IMG/VR virus record: IMGVR_UViG_3300034019_000996
Coordinates: 1 to 25,919 of that record
Strand: one strand, 5' to 3'
Length of the DNA stretch: 25,919 nucleotides
Source: a virus
The notes beneath the pieces were generated by a model. That model worked only from the letters and a program-made list of their open reading frames with translations. It did no database searches and was not told the DNA's origin. Shown one piece after another: positions 7,870 through 14,316 of this stretch. A program made the position numbers and the translations under genes. Every line of letters begins with the position of its first letter. Positions within the stretch are counted from its first letter, which is position 1.

Positions 7870-10065
7870 TTAAATTAGACATGCACCACCAGCGCAACTA
7901 ATTTCCTCTATCCCAACGGTATTGTCCTCTGTTTCAGACAGTTGCGTATAATCAACCTTTTTAAAACTGTTAAATAGATCGCAATATATCTTCCAATTAT
8001 ATACATCTTTCATACAATAGGTCAATCTACGAATATCTCCATCAAAATATTTACCAGCAAAATTCTTCATTTTAGTAGTAAACATTCTCTTATCATCAGC
8101 ATCATTTTTATTAGCCTGATTTAATGTTACATAGTCACAAGCTGCCCATAAATTATTATTAAAGGCATTAAGGGCTAATTCAATTAAACCAGAACACCAT
8201 AAAGCAGCATCTCCGTATTCTTTAACAATTTCTCTACTGGTATAAACTGTGGTGAATGGAGCCTGTGGGTAATCCTTATCTCCACTTTGAGGAATAAGAC
8301 TAATGCCAGCAAAATACTTTCTATTATCATAAATGTATTTAGTAACATCATCCCACTCATCGGGTTTAACTGTAACAGTATTGCTTACATTATGACTGAG
8401 ATACTCTTGTGTGCATAATGCTTTATTTTTACCAGAATTAACCCAATGCTTTTGGGTTTCTTTAACTACAGACAACATTTCCACAGCGGGTAATTGATTC
8501 TTAAGTTTGGCTCCATCTGGAACCTCTATTGGAAACTTAATAACCTCGTCTGTATTATTAGCAGACCACGAGGACTTCTCACAAGCCTGTGGATTTAGTT
8601 TCTTGAAGTGTTGGTATGGTGCTTCTAAAACATTGGCCTGTACATGGCGGATATATCGCTTGGCATGATGTGGGTGGATACCCGAACTGGTGCCTAACAT
8701 ACTGCTACTGGTGCCTTCTGGTTTTAAGCAAGTTACTCTAGCGGCTTGATTAATACCAATAGCCTTAGCTAATACCTTATTAGTCTCTACGGCTATTTTA
8801 GCACCATTCTTTAGTACTTTTTCTGTTAGTACGAGGTCATGCTTTTCCATTGTGCCAGTTAAAGAAACTCCTAATAGAGCTTCTCTGGCAAAAATCTTAG
8901 AGCTGGTTTCTCCAAGATAAGCCATATTTGTAAATCCAGCTTGTAGAGTACCAATAATAGAAGCAGCTTTGCATCTTTCATAAAAATCATTTTCATCTTC
9001 AACAGACGAGCAATTGATGGTTGACAGGTTACAGCCTTGCCAGCCGCTCTTACCAGTTTCTTCGTCTACGGGCCACATGCCGATTTCTACACATGGATTA
9101 AATACCATTTCTGTAGATTCACTCCAGATAAATCCTGGTTCTCCGAATTCCTTAACGCTTTCCATTAATGTTTGAAATTCTTCAAATGTTGTTTCGTTCT
9201 TTAGTAATAGCGCCGAATTATTACTTCGTGCTCGTTGTGGATTTTCCATATACCAATTGCCAGTTTTAGCCTTTGCCATTTCTTCATCGTCTGGACTAAA
9301 TAGTGCAAGACTAGCAGAACGACGAACACCACCGCTTAATACAGCATCACTACTGTGCATAACGATATCATAAGCGTCAATTGGACGTAGTTTCTTTTGA
9401 TCATTAGCAATACAGCGATCTAATAATGCTCTGATTTTTTCAAGACCATTTTGCAGTGGTTCAAATCCTGGAGCTTTGCCTACGCCGCTTGCTAGTGATG
9501 CTCCCTTTGGCCTAATATTAGAATAATCAAATATTACATATGTATTTTTATATTGTTTAAATTCTTCAATAGGCTTACTGAAATATGAACTAAGCAGTAC
9601 TCCTAGAGCATCTGCCCAGCCTTCGATACTATCGTCTATAACATACTTAGCGCCCTCTCCATTATCTGGTACATCGTGTTCTAAGGTTGGTAATTTAGCA
9701 ACATGGTGTTTTTGAACACTAAATCCTGTACCGCTTCCACATAGAAGTAACCAGAAACATTCTTGAAAAAACCTTAGTCTATCACAATATGAACTTGTGC
9801 AATTATATATTTTAGCATGTCTCTTAAGAATAGGTTCTCCACCAAACTGTAAAGCTCTTTGACTTCCAAGCACCTTTTTCTTATACATTATATCGTATGC
9901 CCAATCAATATCTTCTTTGATGTCATATTGATCGTACATTGTGTGCATCATTTCTCTTACTCTATCCACCGCTTCTTTCCATGTTTCACGACGGTTTTTG
10001 TCTTCAAGCCAACGAGCATACTTACTAACGAATGTATAATTTTGTAATTCTTGTAAAGCCGACAT
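7870..10065 (-). CDS. nrdJ: Adenosylcobalamin-dependent (class II) monomeric ribonucleotide reductase
   Basis: Reduces ribonucleotides to deoxyribonucleotides using a B12-generated thiyl radical, so no oxygen and no small subunit are needed. Its 731 aa match the monomeric Lactobacillus leichmannii-type triphosphate reductase (739 aa). Visible residues: redox Cys in YNCTSSYC (C89/C94), the radical site NPCVEIGM (N323, C325, E327), the partner Cys in GCNLSTINC (C345), and a C-terminal thiol pair C724/C729 (SCAGGAC) that re-reduces the active site. The start ATG has a strong AGGAG 5 nt upstream. It is coupled to a 44-aa peptide and dCMP deaminase, a nucleotide-supply operon. No second RNR subunit is visible here. 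Use requires host or environmental cobalamin. Confidence 0.95.
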   Translation of the reverse strand: MSALQELQNYTFVSKYARWLEDKNRRETWKEAVDRVREMMHTMYDQYDIKEDIDWAYDIMYKKKVLGSQRALQFGGEPILKRHAKIYNCTSSYCDRLRFFQECFWLLLCGSGTGFSVQKHHVAKLPTLEHDVPDNGEGAKYVIDDSIEGWADALGVLLSSYFSKPIEEFKQYKNTYVIFDYSNIRPKGASLASGVGKAPGFEPLQNGLEKIRALLDRCIANDQKKLRPIDAYDIVMHSSDAVLSGGVRRSASLALFSPDDEEMAKAKTGNWYMENPQRARSNNSALLLKNETTFEEFQTLMESVKEFGEPGFIWSESTEMVFNPCVEIGMWPVDEETGKSGWQGCNLSTINCSSVEDENDFYERCKAASIIGTLQAGFTNMAYLGETSSKIFAREALLGVSLTGTMEKHDLVLTEKVLKNGAKIAVETNKVLAKAIGINQAARVTCLKPEGTSSSMLGTSSGIHPHHAKRYIRHVQANVLEAPYQHFKKLNPQACEKSSWSANNTDEVIKFPIEVPDGAKLKNQLPAVEMLSVVKETQKHWVNSGKNKALCTQEYLSHNVSNTVTVKPDEWDDVTKYIYDNRKYFAGISLIPQSGDKDYPQAPFTTVYTSREIVKEYGDAALWCSGLIELALNAFNNNLWAACDYVTLNQANKNDADDKRMFTTKMKNFAGKYFDGDIRRLTYCMKDVYNWKIYCDLFNSFKKVDYTQLSETEDNTVGIEEISCAGGACLI

Positions 10066-10066
10066 A

Positions 10067-10201
10067 TTATCTCCTATTGATGAGTTCGATTAGACCTATA
10101 ATGACAATACTCTGGAAAGAATAATTAATCATACTAGTATTGCCAGTTAAGATATGAAATAAATGAATAAAAATTGAAATATAAAAAATTATTTTGTACA
10201 T
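10067..10201 (-). CDS. 44-aa hydrophobic membrane peptide
   Basis: A short ORF that exactly fills the space between dCMP deaminase and the reductase. Its ATG shares a base with the deaminase TAA (TAATG), and its TAA lies inside the reductase Shine-Dalgarno/start region (AGGAGATAATATG). The 44 residues begin MYKIIFYISIFIHLFHIL and end LIELINRR, giving two hydrophobic stretches (about 4-19 and 24-40) and a basic C-terminus. The exact tiling at both ends and unbroken frame support translation; even if the peptide has no function, translating it would couple the two flanking enzymes. No family is recognised. Confidence 0.6.
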   Translation of the reverse strand: MYKIIFYISIFIHLFHILTGNTSMINYSFQSIVIIGLIELINRR

Positions 10202-10668
10202 TACAATACACCACACAAATGTTTCAGCCAGGAAAGATCTGGCTCTATATAGACAATTTCTATGCCGCTCATAGAAACAAAAGTATCAAATCTTTTTTTG
10301 GCATCATCATTAAATAAATGAGTACCATGATCTTGAGACATGACAACTTTTTTAATTCCTTCTTGCCATAACGCCATAATACAATCATTACAACTTTGAC
10401 CAGTAACATAGGCTATTCCATCATCAGGACGAACAACACAATTAGATAGCGCATTTCGTTCAGCATGAATCATCCAAGGATATTTTTCTGGTCTGGTATT
10501 GGGTAAATATTGATCGTCAACACCTCTAGGAAATCCATTATATCCCATACCTAGAATTCTATTTTTAGAATCTGTAATTACACAACCATGCTGTGTTTGT
10601 ATATCGTGACTACGTTGAGAAACAACTTTAGCCAAGCCTAGAAAATAATCGGTCCATGTGGGTCTCAT
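10201..10668 (-). CDS. dCMP deaminase
   Basis: Zinc-dependent deamination of dCMP to dUMP, the precursor for dTMP. The 155-aa protein has the family start MRPTWTDYFLGLAKVVSQRS, the catalytic zinc site HAERNAL (H68, E70) and the second zinc motif SCNDC (C93, C96), where the usual proline before the first Cys is Ser. GYNGFPRGVDD matches the phage/bacterial dCMP-deaminase loop. There is no Shine-Dalgarno; instead a TTGACT-N16-TATAAT promoter ends 6 bp before the ATG, so the message is probably leaderless. It heads the nucleotide-metabolism and replication unit. Confidence 0.92.
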   Translation of the reverse strand: MRPTWTDYFLGLAKVVSQRSHDIQTQHGCVITDSKNRILGMGYNGFPRGVDDQYLPNTRPEKYPWMIHAERNALSNCVVRPDDGIAYVTGQSCNDCIMALWQEGIKKVVMSQDHGTHLFNDDAKKRFDTFVSMSGIEIVYIEPDLSWLKHLCGVL

Positions 10669-10702
10669 GGAAGTATTATAGTTGGTTGTGAGATGGAGTC
10701 AA
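10669..10702 (-). promoter_or_regulatory. Sigma70-type promoter giving a leaderless dCMP deaminase message
   Basis: On the minus strand, TTGACT (10702-10697), a 16-bp spacer and a perfect TATAAT (10680-10675) lie in the 36-bp gap after the GlsB-like stop codon. Transcription would begin about 6-7 bp after the -10 box, at or next to the A of the dCMP deaminase ATG (10668). That agrees with the absence of a ribosome binding site. It marks the switch from the membrane cassette to the nucleotide/replication unit. Confidence 0.72.
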
Positions 10703-10704
10703 GA

Positions 10705-10953
10705 CTATTTTGTAGTTAGTTTGTTATATAAAACTAAACTAAGTACGCCACCAGCAACACCCATTAAAATGCCAGCGGGCGAAACAGCCTCATAACTGCC
10801 TAATAGGTAGAGTATGGCACCACCCATATATGAACCAGCAACGCCTAACGCTACTGTTTTGACAAAACCAAAATTTTCTTCACCAGGAACTATGCTTTTA
10901 GCAATAGATCCTACAAATAAACCATATACACACCATACTAAAATATTAAACAT
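10705..10953 (-). CDS. GlsB/YeaQ/YmgE-family small membrane protein
   Basis: An 82-aa integral membrane protein with three hydrophobic segments (about residues 3-18, 30-50 and 56-76) and the glycine-rich pattern of the GlsB/YeaQ/YmgE (transglycosylase-associated) family: GLFVGSIAKSIVPGEENFGF, then LGVAGSYMGGAILYLLG and GVAGGVLSLVLY. Bacterial members are stress-linked membrane proteins of unclear biochemistry; phage copies may alter the host envelope. It overlaps the upstream gene by 8 bp (ATGTTTAA) and ends in TAG just before the promoter at 10702. Confidence 0.8.
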   Translation of the reverse strand: MFNILVWCVYGLFVGSIAKSIVPGEENFGFVKTVALGVAGSYMGGAILYLLGSYEAVSPAGILMGVAGGVLSLVLYNKLTTK

Positions 10954-11338
10954 TGGCAGCCTCCACTAAATATGATACCTCTGTGTTATCTAAGCTTTCT
11001 CCAGTATCTAATAAAGCACTGGTTAAAGCTAAACTGTATTTATTATATTGTTCTGGACTTAATTCTCTGCGTAGGATTTTTTTGATTCTCATTTTAGTGA
11101 ACCATCCACGACGCATACTGTATTCCTTTATTTCTGCTCCATACAAAGAGTACTTATCTTCTGCTGTGCAAGTAGCTGATAATTTATTCTTATTGCATTC
11201 TTGCAGAACCCTTATAACAGTTAAAATAATACTAATAATCATTAAGATAGCAATAATACTACCAAATTTTTCATCTTCTGGTATATTAGCTTTAGCTAAT
11301 ACTTTAGATCCTATAGCTTTAAGTTTTGCCTCGCTCAT
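10946..11338 (-). CDS. Single-pass membrane protein, unknown function
   Basis: A 130-aa protein with one clear transmembrane segment (about residues 27-44, GSIIAILMIISIILTVIRVL). A short basic N-terminal domain precedes it, and a C-terminal domain of about 85 residues carries two Cys (C48, C57) and a basic patch (MRRGWFTKMRIKKILRRE). Its ATG forms an ATGA overlap with the stop of the secreted Cys-rich gene. The soluble domain is mostly helical. I do not recognise a family; it belongs to the membrane-protein cassette surrounding the papain-like peptidase. Confidence 0.72.
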   Translation of the reverse strand: MSEAKLKAIGSKVLAKANIPEDEKFGSIIAILMIISIILTVIRVLQECNKNKLSATCTAEDKYSLYGAEIKEYSMRRGWFTKMRIKKILRRELSPEQYNKYSLALTSALLDTGESLDNTEVSYLVEAANV

Positions 11339-11685
11339 TGTCTTACCCTACAATTAGGACCGGTACATTGTGGATCGCTATTGATGATAATTGGCGAGTG
11401 TTGAATGATTGTTGGTTGTGGACATTTAATCTTTGATTCGCCATTTTTCTTTTCTGGTTCGCAATATCCACAGTCTACCATTTCTATACCATCACCACTT
11501 AAATATTTACCAGTACCTTTACATACTGGACAATTTTTTCTTTCATATTTTTTATCAGGCATTTCTATATGGGTAGATTTTATAATGCCTCCAGATAATA
11601 CAACAGCAGCAGTTGTTGATCCTTTATATGGAGACGATCCAAAGATTATCGTAGCAATTAGTAATAAACCAAATACCTTATTCAT
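11335..11685 (-). CDS. Exported Cys-rich protein with DnaJ-type CxxCxGxG motif
   Basis: A 116-aa protein with an N-terminal signal-like hydrophobic segment (MNKVFGLLLIATIIFGSS). The body has a CPVCKGTGK motif (C52, C55) paired with CGYC (C72, C75), resembling one half of a DnaJ zinc finger, and three more Cys (C88, C107, C112) in the tail. A DnaJ-like zinc site on an exported protein is unusual; a disulfide-bonded fold is the alternative. The start has AAGGG upstream and an ATGA overlap with the 56-aa gene; the stop makes another ATGA overlap. Function unknown. Confidence 0.72.
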   Translation of the reverse strand: MNKVFGLLLIATIIFGSSPYKGSTTAAVVLSGGIIKSTHIEMPDKKYERKNCPVCKGTGKYLSGDGIEMVDCGYCEPEKKNGESKIKCPQPTIIQHSPIIINSDPQCTGPNCRVRQ

Positions 11686-11852
11686 TTGTTTACCCTTGGA
11701 AAAATTCTTTTTCTTTTTGGTTTGGGTTTAGGATTATCAACATTATCATCAACTTCTGTATTAGACGGCATAAATAATTTCAGTACTGCTAATATAAAAG
11801 TTAACAACATACTAATCAATCGTTGCAATGCAATTTTATCTATTATTCTCAT
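11682..11852 (-). CDS. 56-aa single-pass membrane protein with basic tail
   Basis: A short gene found by tiling. ATG at 11852 lies 8 bp after the peptidase stop, with AAGGTG at good Shine-Dalgarno distance; TGA at 11684-11682 overlaps the next ATG (ATGA). The 56 residues comprise an amphipathic start (MRIIDKIALQRL), a transmembrane helix (about 13-28, ISMLLTFILAVLKLF), an acidic turn (NTEVDDNVDN) and a strongly basic, proline-rich tail (PKPKPKRKRIFPRVNK). Both junctions and the ribosome site argue strongly for expression. No family is recognised. Confidence 0.72.
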   Translation of the reverse strand: MRIIDKIALQRLISMLLTFILAVLKLFMPSNTEVDDNVDNPKPKPKRKRIFPRVNK

Positions 11853-11860
11853 AATACACC

Positions 11861-12784
11861 TTATAAGTAATCAAACCCATAATCTGGTAATTTTTGTACA
11901 GGAAATCCGTTAAAATTACTAAAGGCATATGTTCCGTTTTGTTTGATCATGCCTTCTGCTACATCGCTGTGAATTAAAAATGAACCGTCTGGAATTGGCC
12001 CCCAAGACGGGTGGCCACCATCATTCCATTTACCCCAACTATTTTGCACTAAAAAGGATGTGTCTCCATTGGTATCATCACAGGCTATCCAAGCCATACA
12101 ATGAGCCCAGCTACCACTGGTTCTGGCAAATCCCTTACTATCTCTTTTATTACTAAAACCATAATTAGAACATACGGCTATTCCATAACCATTCGCTAAA
12201 GCATCTCTCGCTTCTTCAACAGTTTTAATTAATGATACTGTTTTAATTTGATGATCATTAGCAAGATCTAAAACCTTATCCGGTACACCTCTACCGCCCC
12301 ATCCGGCACCAAGCATTCCATCATATTTAGTGAGGTCAACTACGCCATTATAGTTTTTGCGAACAAGAATTCCACCAATTTTGTTAACAAATTCAGCAGC
12401 CTTGCTACCTGTCATACCCTGACCACTCCAGCCGCGAGCACCATAAATAGCTTCTGTTGCGCCTCTGGCTATCCAACTTTCTTTTTCGCCCAATACATCA
12501 ATCTCTACTGCTCGACTAATATCACAAGCATTTCTTGTACCATGGCTTACGCAATCACCAGTAACTTGTCGTTCTTCATAAGGCTTCTTATCAAATTTTA
12601 ATACGCTTTTGTATGGCGTTGATAATTTACCTTTGCCACTATCTGTGATTCTAGAACTAGCATCACCAAAGAGTGGATATTTTAAAATTTCCATCAAGTG
12701 GTCAAATTCTAGTTGATTCCAGATGGCTCCTTGAAAGCCTTGTCTATAATTGTTATAAAGATCTACTGGTGATAAACGAGCCAT
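11861..12784 (-). CDS. Papain-like (C1 family) cysteine peptidase
   Basis: A 307-aa protein with the papain catalytic order Cys-His-Asn: C78 in QVTGDCVSHGT (the position of the papain QGxCGSCW motif), H228 in SWAHCMAW and N248 in VQNSWGKW. The region after the Asn (PSWGPIPDGSFLIHSD) matches the strand that closes the papain fold. No signal peptide or pro-domain is evident, so it is made in the cytoplasm; export would need help from a neighbour. AAGGAG precedes the start, which directly follows the upstream stop. Its place amid small membrane proteins and a holin-like gene suggests lysis, envelope modification or virion-associated proteolysis. Catalytic competence is likely; the substrate is unknown. 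Confidence 0.85.
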   Translation of the reverse strand: MARLSPVDLYNNYRQGFQGAIWNQLEFDHLMEILKYPLFGDASSRITDSGKGKLSTPYKSVLKFDKKPYEERQVTGDCVSHGTRNACDISRAVEIDVLGEKESWIARGATEAIYGARGWSGQGMTGSKAAEFVNKIGGILVRKNYNGVVDLTKYDGMLGAGWGGRGVPDKVLDLANDHQIKTVSLIKTVEEARDALANGYGIAVCSNYGFSNKRDSKGFARTSGSWAHCMAWIACDDTNGDTSFLVQNSWGKWNDGGHPSWGPIPDGSFLIHSDVAEGMIKQNGTYAFSNFNGFPVQKLPDYGFDYL

Positions 12785-13282
12785 TTATTTTGCTCCTTGT
12801 TGACAAGCCCATGCTAATGCTTTAAAACCCTCTGCTGCCTGAACTCGTGATTCTTTATTTAATGCAACACTATCGTCACCAATAGCTTCAACTATAACAG
12901 CCTTGCAAGCTTCTGCTAATTTAGGATATTTATTTTTCATATCCAATTTTAGCATAGTTCCTGCTAGTCTATTAGATTGTCTAATTTCTTCTGTATTTTT
13001 AATAACTTCATCATCACCATCTAAAGCTACAAGAGTTGCTAAGTCTACATATAAACTAGCCAATCTTTGACCATCAGTCTTACGATCAGGATCACTATCT
13101 TTTAAAATTTTAACCACTTCATCGGCCTTAGTTTTTAGTCCTTCTCTAACTGGTGCTGATAGTTCTTCAACCTCAACAACAACTGGCTTTGGACGATTAA
13201 CTAATGATCCAAGATCTGGCTTAAATAAACCAACTACTATTAATAAACCAGCTAATCCTAGTAATAATGTTTTAGTATTCAT
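12785..13282 (-). CDS. Exported or membrane-anchored helical protein
   Basis: A 165-aa protein with an N-terminal signal or anchor segment (TLLLGLAGLLIVVGLF, residues 5-20) followed by a proline/valine linker (RPKPVVVEVEEL) and a helical domain of about 120 residues (SLYVDLATLVALDGDDEV and following). No lipobox Cys is visible, so it is probably anchored by the uncleaved helix or cleaved by signal peptidase I. It is immediately followed by the papain-like peptidase gene (no gap) and starts in an ATGA overlap with the preceding gene. It could be a partner or substrate of the peptidase. Family not recognised. Confidence 0.72.
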   Translation of the reverse strand: MNTKTLLLGLAGLLIVVGLFKPDLGSLVNRPKPVVVEVEELSAPVREGLKTKADEVVKILKDSDPDRKTDGQRLASLYVDLATLVALDGDDEVIKNTEEIRQSNRLAGTMLKLDMKNKYPKLAEACKAVIVEAIGDDSVALNKESRVQAAEGFKALAWACQQGAK

Positions 13283-13656
13283 GTGTTCTCCTTATCTCCA
13301 CAAACTACAGGACTTAAGTATGGAAACATTTGATCGGCAACTTCAACTGCTTTATCGCAGCCGCATTCAGATGCTAAGTCTCGTGTTTGTTTCCAACTAA
13401 CGACTAATTTAAAAAAGATATCTTCTTTCGTTGTAACTACTGGCTTGACAGAAGGAACAACAACTGCCACAGGAGTTACTGGCTTTAATGGAGATACATT
13501 CTTAAATTTTTCTACTAATCCACCTACAAATGTTTGAACAGGGCTTAGTTTATCCTTAAATAATACCCATAGTACTAGACCAACACCAGCATATAAGGCC
13601 AAATCCATTGGTCCAACCTTGCTAGCAAACTCTTCAAAAGTTTCTGTATAATTCAT
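13279..13656 (-). CDS. Single-pass membrane protein with small C-terminal domain
   Basis: A 125-aa protein: a short acidic N-terminus, a transmembrane helix (about 18-33, DLALYAGVGLVLWVLF), a Pro/Val-rich spacer (PLKPVTPVAVVVPSVKP) and a C-terminal helical domain with a CGC pair (SECGCDKAVEVADQMFPYL). The architecture of helix, Pro/Val spacer, small domain resembles the next gene in the cassette, hinting that both display domains at a fixed distance from the membrane. ATGA overlaps are present at both ends. Function unknown. Confidence 0.72.
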   Translation of the reverse strand: MNYTETFEEFASKVGPMDLALYAGVGLVLWVLFKDKLSPVQTFVGGLVEKFKNVSPLKPVTPVAVVVPSVKPVVTTKEDIFFKLVVSWKQTRDLASECGCDKAVEVADQMFPYLSPVVCGDKENT

Positions 13657-14039
13657 AATCCAGCCTCTCTTTTAATAAAAACGCCCGTATTTCTAAAAAT
13701 TGTAACTGTAGCATCAATAGTAGCACTCACCATTATCATGAGTATATTTTTGATGTACTTATGTATAATAGGCTCAACAAGATTAGGAACAAAGGGAACG
13801 TCCACCACTAAAAATACTTTATCATAAAAACTATTTAATAAATCCATTGCTAAAGCTTTTTTATCAGGATTACTTAGATCATTACCAATAGCTTCTATAA
13901 TTTGTACAACACTAGCTGTGGTTAATTGTAATAGTTTCCACGCTTCGCCTAGAGCAAAACGCTTAACTTCATTTACTCTTTCTTTTGTGCTGACTATTAG
14001 TTTTTCTACTTCTGCTCTTATTAGTTCTTTGCTTGACAT
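13653..14039 (-). CDS. Hypothetical helical membrane-associated protein
   Basis: A 128-aa predicted helical protein with amphipathic N-terminal helices (SSKELIRAEVEKLIVSTKER) and a hydrophobic C-terminal half (VFLVVDVPFVPNLVEPIIHK, then NILMIMVSATIDATVTIF) that could lie on or cross the membrane. The start has an AGAGG Shine-Dalgarno and lies 71 bp inside the 3' end of the holin-like gene, in another frame. It ends in an ATGA overlap with the next gene. No family is recognised. It may work with the holin-like protein. Confidence 0.7.
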   Translation of the reverse strand: MSSKELIRAEVEKLIVSTKERVNEVKRFALGEAWKLLQLTTASVVQIIEAIGNDLSNPDKKALAMDLLNSFYDKVFLVVDVPFVPNLVEPIIHKYIKNILMIMVSATIDATVTIFRNTGVFIKREAGL

Positions 14040-14313
14040 CTTTTTTTACCTCTGGTTGTTCTATGAGCTTATTTGATTCGTTTTGATTACTCCACCAAAT
14101 TTTCTTAATTTCATTACGACCCTTAACATATCGAAATAGTACTGTTAATTGACCAATAATTAGTATTAATGCTTCTAAACCTCGACTAGTTTCTGCAATA
14201 AGATCTTCTTTTTGAGAATGATCATTTAGTATACCCAATAAATATAGTCCACTAAATAAGAAACTTACTAGTGTGAACCAGAATTCGCTTGTTTTGTATC
14301 CTGGTTTAATCAT
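13969..14313 (-). CDS. Holin-like small membrane protein
   Basis: A 114-aa protein with two transmembrane helices (about 12-30 and 45-63), a short polar turn between them, and a long, strongly basic C-terminal tail rich in K, R, S and N. The opening MIKPGYKTSEFWFTLVSFLF is of a type frequent in phage holin-like proteins. Holins permeabilise the inner membrane to time lysis. Against this, no endolysin is recognised next to it. The last 71 bp overlap the following gene in a different frame, so the basic tail is encoded by dual-coding DNA. It starts 3 bp after the GC-rich repeat gene. Confidence 0.65.
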   Translation of the reverse strand: MIKPGYKTSEFWFTLVSFLFSGLYLLGILNDHSQKEDLIAETSRGLEALILIIGQLTVLFRYVKGRNEIKKIWWSNQNESNKLIEQPEVKKDVKQRTNKSRSRKTNSQHKRKSK

Positions 14314-14316
14314 AAC

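Noticed and set aside
10953-11357. Plus-strand ORF of 134 aa opposite the membrane-protein gene
   Set aside because: It is the antisense shadow of the 130-aa minus-strand gene, which has coupled start and stop signals; no ribosome site or neighbouring plus-strand gene supports it.
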